A DNA stretch of 64,000 nucleotides from Sphaerimonospora sp050942215 (GCF_050942215.1 NZ_CP192056.1:1240001-1304000); one strand, 5' to 3'. Counted from the stretch's first letter, positions 34,326 to 44,208 are shown. Notes: a model not told the origin generated them from the letters alone. A program made the numbers and translations.

Positions 34326-35672
34326 GTGGATCACCAGCGTATGCCCGCCTGGGAGCCGCACCCCCGTGCGGAAGCCCTCGTCACCGAGTTGCTGGACGAG
34401 GTCCTGGCGCGCAGCCGGCGGGCACGGGCTCTCGCGGACGACCTGCGCGGGAGCTGTGGGGTACGGCTGCGGGACCTGATCGACCACGTGCTGGTGCCGC
34501 GTGACTGGGCGCGGCGCTTCCAGGACGCCGGCTGGGAACGGGTCGAGTCCGGCGTACGGCGGCACCGGGGCGGCCGGTTCCCGGCGGTCCTGGACGGCAA
34601 CCGGGACATCGAGCTGGCCATCCGGGTCGAGTCGGTCGCGACGTTCGTCGAAGCGCAGGGTCTCGACGCCCGGGTCGTGGGTGAGGTGCATGCCCCGTAC
34701 CGCTTCGCAGACGTCCTCCGCGGCGACGGCGTGCTGATCAGCGTCGTGGAGCGCAACGGGTTCCCCGGGTTCGACCTCTCCGCTGCCGGACCGGAGCTGA
34801 TCCGGGCGGCTCAGATTCATCAGCAGACGCTGCGAACCCGGCGCAGGCAGTTCGCGCATCCGCTGGACGGCTTCGATCACACCGAGCGTCTGGTGCGGGC
34901 GGCGATCGATGACATCGGCCGTCACTGGACGTGCGACCTGTTCCTGCGGGCGGAGCGGGAGTACTGGATGGTCCGCTGCGAAGCCGGCCGCATTCAGAAG
35001 CAGCGCCAGGACGCCGCCGGGATCGGCTGGTCCAACATCGACCACCACACCTACGACGCGTCCCGGCAGTACTTCGACCGCACGATCAAACTGCTGGAGA
35101 TGCTCGGGTACGAATGCCGCGAGCTGTTCTACGCCGGGCACCAGGCGGGGTGGGGCTCGCAGATCCTCGAGCAGCCGGTGATCGGAAGCACCATTTTCGC
35201 CGATATCGACTTGGCCCCGCACGAGCTCGACTTCGACTTCGCGCACACGGCGCTCGACCCGCTGGAGAGACACCGCCGGGCCGGGCTGTGGTGCGCGATG
35301 CACGGCGAGTCGATGCTGGAGGCCGGGCTCAACCACGTGGCGGGGCTGTACGACCAGCGGGAACTGCGCAGCCAGCTGCATGGTCTGGGCATCGTGATGA
35401 TGAAGCCGTTCTCCGACCTGCCCCACCTCTACCAGGAGCTCACCGCCGGCCAGTGGCTGCCGGTGGACCCCGATCACGTGGACGCCCTGGAACGGGAAGG
35501 CCATCTCGACGCGCAGGAGGCCGAGAACTTCCGGTTGCGCGGCGCCATCGGCTGCCATCTGGAGAACATCGAGCGCAATGACGGGTTCAAGGGCTTCAAC
35601 CAACCCGGTATCGACGAGGTCCTGCAGGTCATCGATCCCCGGCGAACCGTCGGCGTCACGACGGCGGGGTAG
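34326..35672 (+). CDS. Conserved-looking protein of unknown family, possibly VOC-like metalloenzyme
   Basis: A 448-residue protein from GTG 34326 that I cannot assign. It has no signal peptide or membrane segment. The middle (NIDHHTYDASRQYFDRTIKLLEMLGYECRELFYAG) resembles a VOC beta-alpha-beta unit with His at its start. WCAMHGESMLEAGLNHVAGLYD and a C-terminal GCHLENIERNDGFKGFNQPG are His/Asp/Glu-rich and could bind iron. The N-terminal third is Arg-rich and helical. Translational spacing to the SCP2 gene is 2 bp, so it belongs to the oxygenase operon. A role in ring cleavage is conceivable but unsupported. Confidence 0.7.
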   Translation: MDHQRMPAWEPHPRAEALVTELLDEVLARSRRARALADDLRGSCGVRLRDLIDHVLVPRDWARRFQDAGWERVESGVRRHRGGRFPAVLDGNRDIELAIRVESVATFVEAQGLDARVVGEVHAPYRFADVLRGDGVLISVVERNGFPGFDLSAAGPELIRAAQIHQQTLRTRRRQFAHPLDGFDHTERLVRAAIDDIGRHWTCDLFLRAEREYWMVRCEAGRIQKQRQDAAGIGWSNIDHHTYDASRQYFDRTIKLLEMLGYECRELFYAGHQAGWGSQILEQPVIGSTIFADIDLAPHELDFDFAHTALDPLERHRRAGLWCAMHGESMLEAGLNHVAGLYDQRELRSQLHGLGIVMMKPFSDLPHLYQELTAGQWLPVDPDHVDALEREGHLDAQEAENFRLRGAIGCHLENIERNDGFKGFNQPGIDEVLQVIDPRRTVGVTTAG

Positions 35673-35714
35673 GACACGACCACTGCGGACAGGCACGGGA
35701 GGCCGTGACGGAGA

Positions 35715-37739
35715 TCAGACGCCGGTCGTCTCGTCGTCCACCGGCACCAGGGCGCCGCTGAATTGGGCGGAGTGGAGCCGGTAGTACGCGCCCCGGGCGG
35801 CGAGCAGTTCGTCGTGGGTGCCGTACTCGACGATGCTGCCCGTCTCCATGACCAGGATGAGGTCGGCGTCCCGGATGGTGGACAGCCGGTGAGCGATGAC
35901 GAAGCTGGTGCGGTCCGTACGCAGCGCCGCCATCGCGTGCTGCACCAGGACCTCGGTCCGCGTGTCCACCGAGCTGGTGGCCTCGTCCAGGATGAGCAGG
36001 GACGGGTCGGCGAGGAAGGCGCGGGCGATCGTGATCAGCTGCTTCTCGCCCGCACTGATGTTGCCGCCCTCCTCATCGATCACGGTGTCGTACCCATCGG
36101 GCAGCGTGCGGACGAACCGGTCGACGTGGGCCGCCCGTGCCGCGGTCTGGATCTCCGCTTCGGTGGCCCGCGGGTCGCCGTACGCGATGTTGTCGCGGAT
36201 CGTGCCGCCGAACAGCCAGGTGTCCTGCAGGACCATGCCGATCTGCGAGCGCAGGTCCTCGCGGCGCATCGCGGTGATGTCGACGCCGTCGAGGGTGATG
36301 CGACCCGCGTCCAGCTCGTAGAAACGCATGATCAGGTTGACCAGCGTGGTCTTCCCCGCGCCGGTCGGGCCGACGATCGCGATCGTGTGCCCGGGCTCGG
36401 CCACCAGCGACAGGTCCTCGATGAGGGGCTGCTCCGGGTCGTAGCGGAAGGACACCTGCTCGAACTCGACGCGGCCACGCCGGGTGGCGGGCAGCACAGG
36501 ATCCGCCGGGTCCGGCTGCTGCTCCGCCGCGTCGAGCAGCTCGAAGACCCGCTCGGCGGACGCCACGCCCGACTGCAGCAGGTTGGCCATCGAGGCGACC
36601 TGCGTCAGCGGCTGGGTGAACTGCCGGGAGTACTGGATGAACGCCTGGACGTCGCCCAGGCTCATCGACCCGGTGGCGACCCGTACAGCGCCGACGACGG
36701 CGATGGCCACGTAGTTGAGGTTCCCGACGAACATCATCATCGGCATGATGATCCCGGAGATGAACTGGGCGCCGAAGCTCGCCTTGTACAGCGCGTCGTT
36801 GCGCTCCCGGAAGACCTGCTCGACCTCGGGCCCACGCCCGAACACCTTCACCAGCTCATGACCGGTGAACGCCTCCTCGATGTGGGCGTTCAGCGTGCCG
36901 GTGTTGGCCCACTGCGCGACGAACTGCTTCTGCGAGCGCTTGGCGATCTGCCCGGTGATGAGCATCATGATCGGGATCGTCACCAGAGCGATCACCGCGA
37001 GCAGCGGAGAGATGACGAACATCATCGCCAGTACGCCGATCACGGTGAGCAGTGAGCTCAGCAGCTGGCTCAACGTCTGCTGCAGGGTCTGGGACACGTT
37101 GTCGATGTCGTTGGTGACCCGGCTGAGCAGCTCGCCGCGCGGCTGGCCGTCGAAGAACTGCAGCGGGAGCCGGTTGATCTTGTCCTCGACGTCGGCCCGC
37201 AGCCGGAACACGGTGCGCTGGGTCACGTCGTTGAGCAGATAGCCCTGCAGCCACATCAGGGCCGATGCCGCGAGGTAGAGGCCGAGTGCCCAGGTCAGTG
37301 CTGTGGCCAGCGCGCCGAAGTCGATGCCCTGCCCCGGGACGATGTCCATTCCCGCGAGCATGTCGGCGAAGTTGTCGTGGCCCGAGGCGCGCGCGGCCTG
37401 GACGGCCTGCTCCTTGGTGGTTCCGGCGGGCAGCTGACCGCCGATCGCCCCGTTGAAGATCACGTCCGTCGCGATGCCGAGGATCTTCGGTCCGATGACG
37501 GAGAACACCACGCTGATCACGGCGAGGCCGATCACCGCCAGGACCCTGGCGCGTTTGGGGCTCAGCCGCCGGAGGATCCGCCGGGTGGAGGGCCAGAAGT
37601 CCATCGACTTCTCCGCCGGCATCCCGCCGAAGCCCCCGAAACCCCCGCCGAGGCCGCCCCTGGCCGGGCGCGGTCGTGGAGTGGGTGCGGGTGCCGGGGA
37701 GGCCGAGGACGCGGTCGATGCCGGAGGCCGGTCGCTCAT
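35715..37739 (-). CDS. ABC exporter half-transporter, catalytic partner
   Basis: A 674-residue fused permease/ATPase. A Pro/Ala/Gly-rich N-terminus is followed by six membrane segments (about 80-370) and an ATPase with Walker A GPTGAGKTTL, signature ISAGEKQL and Walker B LLILDEATSSVD, with catalytic Glu intact. The signature sequence departs from LSGGQ. The partner gene directly upstream has the opposite asymmetry, a pattern of heterodimeric exporters of the TM287/288 or TmrAB type. ATG 37739 overlaps the partner's stop. Substrate unknown; it converges with the oxygenase operon. Confidence 0.94.
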   Translation of the reverse strand: MSDRPPASTASSASPAPAPTPRPRPARGGLGGGFGGFGGMPAEKSMDFWPSTRRILRRLSPKRARVLAVIGLAVISVVFSVIGPKILGIATDVIFNGAIGGQLPAGTTKEQAVQAARASGHDNFADMLAGMDIVPGQGIDFGALATALTWALGLYLAASALMWLQGYLLNDVTQRTVFRLRADVEDKINRLPLQFFDGQPRGELLSRVTNDIDNVSQTLQQTLSQLLSSLLTVIGVLAMMFVISPLLAVIALVTIPIMMLITGQIAKRSQKQFVAQWANTGTLNAHIEEAFTGHELVKVFGRGPEVEQVFRERNDALYKASFGAQFISGIIMPMMMFVGNLNYVAIAVVGAVRVATGSMSLGDVQAFIQYSRQFTQPLTQVASMANLLQSGVASAERVFELLDAAEQQPDPADPVLPATRRGRVEFEQVSFRYDPEQPLIEDLSLVAEPGHTIAIVGPTGAGKTTLVNLIMRFYELDAGRITLDGVDITAMRREDLRSQIGMVLQDTWLFGGTIRDNIAYGDPRATEAEIQTAARAAHVDRFVRTLPDGYDTVIDEEGGNISAGEKQLITIARAFLADPSLLILDEATSSVDTRTEVLVQHAMAALRTDRTSFVIAHRLSTIRDADLILVMETGSIVEYGTHDELLAARGAYYRLHSAQFSGALVPVDDETTGV

Positions 37740-39469
37740 GCCGCACTCTCCTCGGTCAGCTGGGATTCGACGATCTCGACGTAGGTCGGGCAGGAGCCGA
37801 GAAGTTCCTCATGGGTGCCGACGCCGGCGACGAGGCCGTTGTCCAGGACGATGATCTGGTCGGCGTCGACGATGGTGGAGACTCGCTGGGCGACGATGAT
37901 CACGGTGGCCTCGGCGGTGTACGGGCGCAGCGCTGCGCGCAACCGGGCGTCCGTGGTCAGGTCGAGGGCGGAGAACGAGTCGTCGAACAGGTAGATCTCA
38001 GGCTTTGCGACCAGCGCCCGGGCGATCGAGAGCCGCTGCCGCTGACCGCCGGACACGTTCGTGCCGCCCTGGGTGATCTGGGCCTGCAGACCCTCGGGCA
38101 TCGCCTCGACGAAGTCGCGGGCCTGGGCGACCTCCAGCGCCTCCCACAGCTCCTCGTCGGTGGCGTCGGGGTTTCCGTACCGAAGGTTGCTCGCGACCGT
38201 TCCGGTGAACAGGTACGGCTTCTGCGGCACCAGGCCGATCCGTCCCCAGAGCATCTCAGGATCGAGGTCGCGTACGTCGACGCCGTCGATCAGCACGGCG
38301 CCCGAGGTCGCGTCGAACAGCCGGGGCACCAGGGAGACCAGCGTCGTCTTGCCCGACCCGGTGCTGCCCACGACGGCGGTGGTCTGCCCCGCGACGGCGC
38401 GGAAGGCGATCCCGGACAGCACCGGAGCCGCCGCCCCCGGATAACGGAACTCCACGTCGCGCAGCTCCAGCTCGGCTCGGCGGTCCACCCGCCGTACGGG
38501 CCGCTCGGGTGGCCGCACCGACGACTCGGTGTCGAGCACCTCGCCGATGCGCTCGGCGCAGACGGCGGCACGAGGGATCATGATCGAGATGAAGGTGGCC
38601 ATCATCATCGACATGAGGATCTGCAGCAGATACATGAGGAACGCGGTGAGGGAGCCGACCTGCATCTCGCCGCTGTCCACCCGAGCGGCCCCGAACCACA
38701 GTACGGCGACGCTGGAGGCGTTGAGGATCAACATCACGGTGGGGAAGATGAGCGCGGTCAGCCGCCCGACGCGCAGCGCGGTATCGGTCAGCTCGTCGTT
38801 CGCCTCGGCGAACCGGCGCGTCTCCTCACGTTCCCGGACGAAGGCGCGCACCACGCGGATTCCGGAGAGCTGCTCGCGCAGCACCCGGTTGACCGCGTCG
38901 ATGCGGACCTGCATGGCCCGGAACTGCGGAACCATCCGGGAGACGAGCAGACCGATCGAGAGCAGCAGCACCGGGACGCAGACCAGCATGAGCCAGGACA
39001 GCCCGACGTCCTGACGCAGCGCCATGATGATGCCGCCGATGCCCATGATCGGCGCGGCGACCAACATCGTGCAGGTCATCACCACGAGCATCTGGACCTG
39101 CTGCACGTCGTTGGTGTTGCGGGTGATCAGCGACGGCGCGCCGAAGTGGGCGACCTCGCGTGTCGAGAATTCGCTCACCCGATGGAAGATCGCGGACCGG
39201 ACGTCCCGTCCGAACCCGGCCGCCACCTTGGCACCGTGGTAGACCGCCGCGATCGAGCAGGCGATCTGCACGAGGGACACGGTCAGCATCCAGCCGCCGG
39301 TGGTCAGGATGTAGCCGGTGTCGCCGGTGGCCACGCCCCGGTCGATGATGTCGGCGTTCAGGCTGGGCAGGTACAGCGAGGCGATGGTGCCGATCAGCTG
39401 GAACAGCACCACGGCGGCCAGCGCCGACGAGTACGGCCGCAGGTGGGTGCGGAGCAGTCGGCTCAGCAC
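37736..39469 (-). CDS. ABC exporter half-transporter with degenerate ATP site
   Basis: A 577-residue permease/ATPase from GTG 39469. Six membrane segments precede an ATPase with Walker A GSTGSGKTTL, a perfect signature VSGGQRQRLSIARAL, and Walker B IYLFDDSFSALD, where Asp replaces the catalytic Glu. With the next gene it should form a heterodimer with one hydrolysing and one non-hydrolysing site. Genes are translationally coupled by ATGA. Such pairs export drugs, lipids or peptides; a link with detoxification of the oxygenase substrate is only positional. Confidence 0.94.
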   Translation of the reverse strand: MLSRLLRTHLRPYSSALAAVVLFQLIGTIASLYLPSLNADIIDRGVATGDTGYILTTGGWMLTVSLVQIACSIAAVYHGAKVAAGFGRDVRSAIFHRVSEFSTREVAHFGAPSLITRNTNDVQQVQMLVVMTCTMLVAAPIMGIGGIIMALRQDVGLSWLMLVCVPVLLLSIGLLVSRMVPQFRAMQVRIDAVNRVLREQLSGIRVVRAFVREREETRRFAEANDELTDTALRVGRLTALIFPTVMLILNASSVAVLWFGAARVDSGEMQVGSLTAFLMYLLQILMSMMMATFISIMIPRAAVCAERIGEVLDTESSVRPPERPVRRVDRRAELELRDVEFRYPGAAAPVLSGIAFRAVAGQTTAVVGSTGSGKTTLVSLVPRLFDATSGAVLIDGVDVRDLDPEMLWGRIGLVPQKPYLFTGTVASNLRYGNPDATDEELWEALEVAQARDFVEAMPEGLQAQITQGGTNVSGGQRQRLSIARALVAKPEIYLFDDSFSALDLTTDARLRAALRPYTAEATVIIVAQRVSTIVDADQIIVLDNGLVAGVGTHEELLGSCPTYVEIVESQLTEESAA

Positions 39470-39543
39470 GGCCGCACCCCGGCGGAGGCCGCACGACAGG
39501 AGATCCGAATCACGCCGAAAACGCTATATGATCGATTGATTAC

Positions 39544-40806
39544 TCACGCGCGATTTTTTCCGTTGAGCGCGGCTCGCAGCGGTCCTTCGAGCTCCGGCGA
39601 GGTGATCCGCTCGATCCGGACGTCCGTACAGCCCACCCAGCTCGCGGCCTCGAACAGCGCGTCCCGCATGCCCGCGACCGCCGCCCTGCGACCGGCCGCT
39701 GTACGGCTGACGCCGGGCTCGAAACCGACCTGGCGGGCGACGAGCGTGCGGCCCTCCCGGGCCGGATCCACGCGGCCGACGATCCGGCCGCCGACCAGCA
39801 CCGGCATCGCGAAATAGCCGTGGACCCGTTTGTCCCTGGGCACGTACGCCTCCAGCCGGTGGCTCAGCCCGAAGATCCGTTCGGTACGCGGCCGATCCCA
39901 GATCAGCGAATCGAACGGCGACAACGGCGTGGTCCGGTGGCGTCCGCGCGGCTCCGTCTCAAGGGCGGCCGGATCCGCCCAGGCGTTGGGGGCGCCGTCG
40001 CCGCCCGCCCGCGCCCCGGCTCCGGAACCCCGCCGGGCGGGCGGCCATCCGGCGACCCGTACCGGCATGAGACCGGCGGCACCGCTCAGCAGGGCGTCGT
40101 CGAGCAGATCGGCGTACCTCCCCTTCACCCGGGTGAAGTCGGCCAGGTCGGCCCGGGTCGCCACGCCCAGGGAGCGGCCGGCGATCGCGGTGAGCCCGGC
40201 GACGCACTCCGCGTCGGTGGGATTCTCATCCAGCAGATTTGCGGGGATCACGCGCTCGGCCAGGTCGTAGACGCGGCGCCAGCCGACCCGCCGGGTGCAG
40301 ACGACCTCGCCGACGTCGAGCAGGAACTCGATCGCGATCTTGGCATCGGACCAGTCCCACCAGGGGCCGCCGTTGCGCGCTCCGCCGATGTCGGCGGTGG
40401 TGACCGGTCCCTCCGAGCGGACGAGCTCAAGGACCTTGTCGACGGTCGGCGGCACCTCGTGCCAGCGGAACCGCCGTTCACGGTAGGCCCGGCGGCGGAA
40501 GCCGTACAGGGGCCACTGTTCGATGGGGAGGATGCAGGCGGCGTGACACCAGTATTCGAAGGCACGGGGCGGAAGGGGCGGTGCGCTGTGCCAGTAGGCG
40601 CGCTCCACCTCCGCCCGGCCGACAGGGCCGAGCCGGGCGTACGCGACGAGCTCGTGCGAGCGCGCCAGCACCGAGATGGTGTCGAGCTGGACGGCACCCA
40701 CCCGCCGCAGCATGGCGGACACACCGCCGCCGCGCGTGCTCGCGCCGAGGAATCCCTGAGCACGCAGAATGATCCTGCGGGCCTCGTCCGAGGTCAGATC
40801 GGTCAC
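39544..40806 (-). CDS. Winged-helix DNA glycosylase-like protein (YcaQ/AlkX type)
   Basis: A 420-residue protein. GAVQLDTISVLARSHELVAYARLG contains the Q-x-D catalytic motif of the HTH_42 family, and WHSAPPLPPRAFEYWCHAA and SPFDSLIWDRPRTERIFGLSHRLEAYVP are other family blocks. E. coli YcaQ and Streptomyces AlkZ unhook interstrand crosslinks, the latter in azinomycin self-resistance. A variable Gly/Ala/Arg loop lies near residue 260-280. Start GTG 40806. A housekeeping role in repair is plausible. Confidence 0.9.
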   Translation of the reverse strand: MTDLTSDEARRIILRAQGFLGASTRGGGVSAMLRRVGAVQLDTISVLARSHELVAYARLGPVGRAEVERAYWHSAPPLPPRAFEYWCHAACILPIEQWPLYGFRRRAYRERRFRWHEVPPTVDKVLELVRSEGPVTTADIGGARNGGPWWDWSDAKIAIEFLLDVGEVVCTRRVGWRRVYDLAERVIPANLLDENPTDAECVAGLTAIAGRSLGVATRADLADFTRVKGRYADLLDDALLSGAAGLMPVRVAGWPPARRGSGAGARAGGDGAPNAWADPAALETEPRGRHRTTPLSPFDSLIWDRPRTERIFGLSHRLEAYVPRDKRVHGYFAMPVLVGGRIVGRVDPAREGRTLVARQVGFEPGVSRTAAGRRAAVAGMRDALFEAASWVGCTDVRIERITSPELEGPLRAALNGKNRA

Positions 40807-40814
40807 GCCTGAAG

Positions 40815-40820
40815 ATGCTA
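40815..40820 (-). promoter_or_regulatory. -10 element of the YcaQ-like gene (leaderless)
   Basis: Minus-strand TAGCAT is 8 nt before GTG 40806, with no Shine-Dalgarno sequence between. Confidence 0.5.
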
Positions 40821-40914
40821 AACGGGGCGACCGACAAAATGCCTCGGCGGTTCGCCGCCGATCACGGCACGGTGAGCCGGGTCGTGATCGGCCGGGCCCG
40901 GAGCGTACGGCGGC

Positions 40915-41181
40915 TCAGGCGCGGGGATGCTCGAAGGGGGAGTGATGCTCCTGTGCCTCGATCTCCCTGGGGGCGTCTACGATCACGTCTGAGAAGATGT
41001 CGACGGCGAGGGCGAGTAGGCCGCCGACCGCGCAGATTCCCGCGCCGACCCAGACGAGCACCCAGTTGGGGCCGATGGTGAGGGCGATCCCGCCCACGAG
41101 AAAGCCGATGAGGATCGTCGTGACGGCGAACCACGATTTGGGGCTTCCCGCGTGGCTGCCTTGGTGTCCGCTCTGTGCCAT
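40915..41181 (-). CDS. Small two-helix membrane protein (HGxxE-like)
   Basis: An 88-residue protein from ATG 41181 with two hydrophobic helices (AVTTILIGFLVGGIALTIG and VLVWVGAGICAVGGLLALAV) and charged ends. A short His/Gly-rich N-terminus (QSGHQGSHAGSP) resembles small actinobacterial HGxxE-type proteins found near secA, but the match is loose. Function unknown. Confidence 0.7.
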   Translation of the reverse strand: MAQSGHQGSHAGSPKSWFAVTTILIGFLVGGIALTIGPNWVLVWVGAGICAVGGLLALAVDIFSDVIVDAPREIEAQEHHSPFEHPRA

Positions 41182-41188
41182 ACCCCGT

Positions 41189-41194
41189 TTTCTA
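41189..41194 (-). promoter_or_regulatory. -10 element of the small membrane protein gene
   Basis: Minus-strand TAGAAA lies 7 nt before ATG 41181, again leaderless-like. Confidence 0.4.
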
Positions 41195-41403
41195 CCTGAT
41201 GAGCGCCATGGTCGGCACATCGGGGGAACCCTTCGGGGGTTTTCCTCGTTCTAAGTCATGCGAATGCGGCACGCCGCTCCGGCTCATTGGCGATGGCTGT
41301 GTCCGGTGACGGAACAGCCTACGATGTCTATGGGGAAGTGTTGTGTCTGTCCTCACACCCCGGCGGACCGCCCGGGGTAGACCTGCGAGGAGCTCTACTA
41401 ACA

Positions 41404-44205
41404 GTGCCAGCCATTCTCGACAAGATCCTTCGCGCCGGCGAAGGCAAGACTCTGCGGAAGCTCAAGCGGATCGCCGAGCAGGTCAACTCCATTGAAGAGG
41501 ACTTCAAGAGCCTGTCGGACGCCGAGCTCCGTGCGCTGACCGACGAGTACAAGCAGCGCCACGCCGACGGCGAGTCCCTCGACGACCTGTTGCCTGAGGC
41601 GTTCGCGACCGTACGCGAGGCCGCCCGCCGAGTGCTCGGGCAGCGCCACTTCGATGTGCAGCTCATGGGCGGCGCCAGCCTGCACATGGGCAACATCTCG
41701 GAGATGAAGACCGGTGAGGGCAAGACCCTCACCTGTACTCTCCCGAGCTACCTCAACGCCCTGTCCGGCAAGGGCGTCCACATCGTCACGGTCAACGACT
41801 ACCTGGCCAGGCGCGACGCCGAGACCATGGGCCGGGTGCACCGCTTCCTCGGCCTCGAGGTCGGCGTGATCCTGGCGAACATGCCGCCGGACGAGCGTCG
41901 CAGGCAGTACAACGCGGACATCACGTACGGCACGAACAACGAGTTCGGCTTCGACTACCTGCGTGACAACATGGCCTGGTCCATGGAGGAGTGCGTCCAG
42001 CGCGGCCACAACTACGCGATCGTCGACGAGGTCGACTCCATCCTCATCGACGAGGCACGTACCCCGCTGATCATCTCCGGCCCCGGCGAGCAGTCCGGCA
42101 AGTGGTACACGGAGTTCGCCAAGATCGTGCCGAGGCTGCGCCGCGGCACCGAGGGCAAGGACGGCGAGGAGAGCACCGGCGACTACGTCGTCGACGAGAA
42201 GAAGCGCACGATCGGCATCCTCGAGGCCGGTGTCGAGAAGGTCGAGGACTGGCTCGGCATCGACAACCTGTACAAGCCCGAGCACACCCACCTCGTCCAG
42301 TTCCTCAACAACGCGATCAAGGCGAAGGAACTGTTCAAGAAGGACAAGGACTACATCGTCGTCGACGGCGAGGTCCTGATCGTCGACGAGTTCACCGGGC
42401 GCGTCCTGCACGGCCGTCGCTACAACGAGGGCATGCACCAGGCCATCGAGGCCAAGGAAAGCGTGAAGATCAAGGACGAGAACCAGACTCTCGCCACGAT
42501 CACCCTGCAGAACTACTTCCGCCTGTACGAAAAGCTCGCCGGAATGACCGGTACGGCCACCACCGAGGCCAACGAGTTCCACCAGACCTACAAGCTCGGC
42601 GTGGTCCCGATCCCGACCAACCGGCCGATGATCCGCAAGGACCAGGCCGACGTGGTCTACAAGACCGAGGACGCCAAGTTCCAGGCCTGCGTCGAGGACA
42701 TCAAGGAGCGGCACGAGAAGGGCCAGCCGGTCCTGGTCGGCACCACCAGCGTGGAGAAGTCCGAGAAGCTCTCCCGGATGCTCAAGCGCCAGGGCGTGCC
42801 GCACGAGGTGCTGAACGCGAAGAACCACGCGCGAGAGGCCACGATCGTCGCCGAGGCCGGCCGTAAGGGCCAGGTCACCGTCGCGACGAACATGGCGGGC
42901 CGCGGCACCGACATCATGCTGGGCGGCAACCCCGAGTTCCGCGCCGACCTGGAGCTGCAGCAGCGCGGACTGTCTCCGTCGGAGACCCCGGAGGAGTACG
43001 AGCAGGCCTGGCCCGAGGCGCTGGAGAAGGCCAAGGAGGCCGTCAAGACCGAACACGAGGAGGTCATCGAGGCAGGCGGGCTCTATGTGCTCGGCACCGA
43101 GCGGCATGAGTCCCGGCGCATCGACAACCAGCTGCGCGGCCGCTCCGGCCGTCAGGGCGACCCGGGTGAGTCCCGGTTCTACCTGTCACTCGAAGACGAC
43201 CTGATGAGGCTGTTCAACTCCGCCAGGGTCGAAATGATCATGACCCGGCTCAACATCCCGGACGACGTGCCGATCGAGTCGGGCATCGTGTCCAAGGCCA
43301 TCGCCTCCGCCCAGCACCAGGTCGAGCAGCAGAACTTCGAGATCCGCAAGAACGTCCTCAAGTACGACGAGGTCATGAACCGGCAGCGCACGGTGATCTA
43401 CGCCGAGCGTCGCAAGGTGCTGGAGGGCGCCGACCTGCAGGAGCAGGTGCACGTCTTCCTCAAGGACGTCATCGACGACTACGTCAGGGGCGCCACCAGC
43501 GAGGGCTTCGCCGAGGAGTGGGACCTCGACAAGCTGTGGAAGGCGTTCGGCCAGCTCTACCCGATCTCGTTCACGGTCGAGGAGCTCATCGAGGACGCGG
43601 GCGGCGAGCGGGAGGACCTGTCCGGCGACTTCATCGCGGAGAAGGTCAAGGCCGACGCGCTCGAGGCGTACGGCAGGCGTGAGGAGCAGCTCGGCTCCGA
43701 GGCGATGCGCGAGCTGGAGCGCCGGGTCATTCTCTCGGTGCTCGACCGCAAGTGGCGCGAGCATCTCTACGAGATGGACTACCTCCAGGAGGGCATCGGC
43801 ATGCGCGCCTATGCCCAGAAGGACCCGCTGATCGAGTATCAGCGCGAGGGCTACGACATGTTCTCCGCGATGCTCGACGGCATCAAGGAGGAGTCGGTCG
43901 GCTACCTGTTCAACCTCGAGGTCGAGGTGCAGGCCAACCCAATCGTCGAGGAGAACACCGAAGAGGACTCGGCGGTCGCGCAGGCCGGTTCGATCATCGC
44001 GCAGGCGTTGCGCAGGCCGTCCCGGCCGACCGAGATGGTCTACAGCGCGCCGGGCGAGACCGGTGACGTCGAGGTCAACCGGGTGCGCTCCACGCCGGAG
44101 CAGCGTGCCGCCTACGGCAACACCGAGCGCAACGCGCCCTGCCCGTGCGGTTCGGGGAAGAAGTTCAAGCGCTGCCACGGCGATCCCAGGAACGCCAACG
44201 CGTAA
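41404..44205 (+). CDS. secA: Preprotein translocase ATPase SecA
   Basis: A 933-residue motor for Sec-dependent export. It has Walker A MKTGEGKT (101-108), the DEAD-type VDEVDSILIDEARTPL, the preprotein cross-linking region, NMAGRGTDIMLGG and RGRSGRQGDPG of the second nucleotide domain, and a C-terminal zinc motif CPCGSGKKFKRCHG. Start chosen at GTG 41404 (VPAILDKILRAGEGK), the normal SecA beginning, about 11 nt after GAGGAG. The frame is open upstream to 41287, but that stretch is not SecA-like. Confidence 0.98.
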   Translation: MPAILDKILRAGEGKTLRKLKRIAEQVNSIEEDFKSLSDAELRALTDEYKQRHADGESLDDLLPEAFATVREAARRVLGQRHFDVQLMGGASLHMGNISEMKTGEGKTLTCTLPSYLNALSGKGVHIVTVNDYLARRDAETMGRVHRFLGLEVGVILANMPPDERRRQYNADITYGTNNEFGFDYLRDNMAWSMEECVQRGHNYAIVDEVDSILIDEARTPLIISGPGEQSGKWYTEFAKIVPRLRRGTEGKDGEESTGDYVVDEKKRTIGILEAGVEKVEDWLGIDNLYKPEHTHLVQFLNNAIKAKELFKKDKDYIVVDGEVLIVDEFTGRVLHGRRYNEGMHQAIEAKESVKIKDENQTLATITLQNYFRLYEKLAGMTGTATTEANEFHQTYKLGVVPIPTNRPMIRKDQADVVYKTEDAKFQACVEDIKERHEKGQPVLVGTTSVEKSEKLSRMLKRQGVPHEVLNAKNHAREATIVAEAGRKGQVTVATNMAGRGTDIMLGGNPEFRADLELQQRGLSPSETPEEYEQAWPEALEKAKEAVKTEHEEVIEAGGLYVLGTERHESRRIDNQLRGRSGRQGDPGESRFYLSLEDDLMRLFNSARVEMIMTRLNIPDDVPIESGIVSKAIASAQHQVEQQNFEIRKNVLKYDEVMNRQRTVIYAERRKVLEGADLQEQVHVFLKDVIDDYVRGATSEGFAEEWDLDKLWKAFGQLYPISFTVEELIEDAGGEREDLSGDFIAEKVKADALEAYGRREEQLGSEAMRELERRVILSVLDRKWREHLYEMDYLQEGIGMRAYAQKDPLIEYQREGYDMFSAMLDGIKEESVGYLFNLEVEVQANPIVEENTEEDSAVAQAGSIIAQALRRPSRPTEMVYSAPGETGDVEVNRVRSTPEQRAAYGNTERNAPCPCGSGKKFKRCHGDPRNANA

Positions 44206-44208
44206 GCG

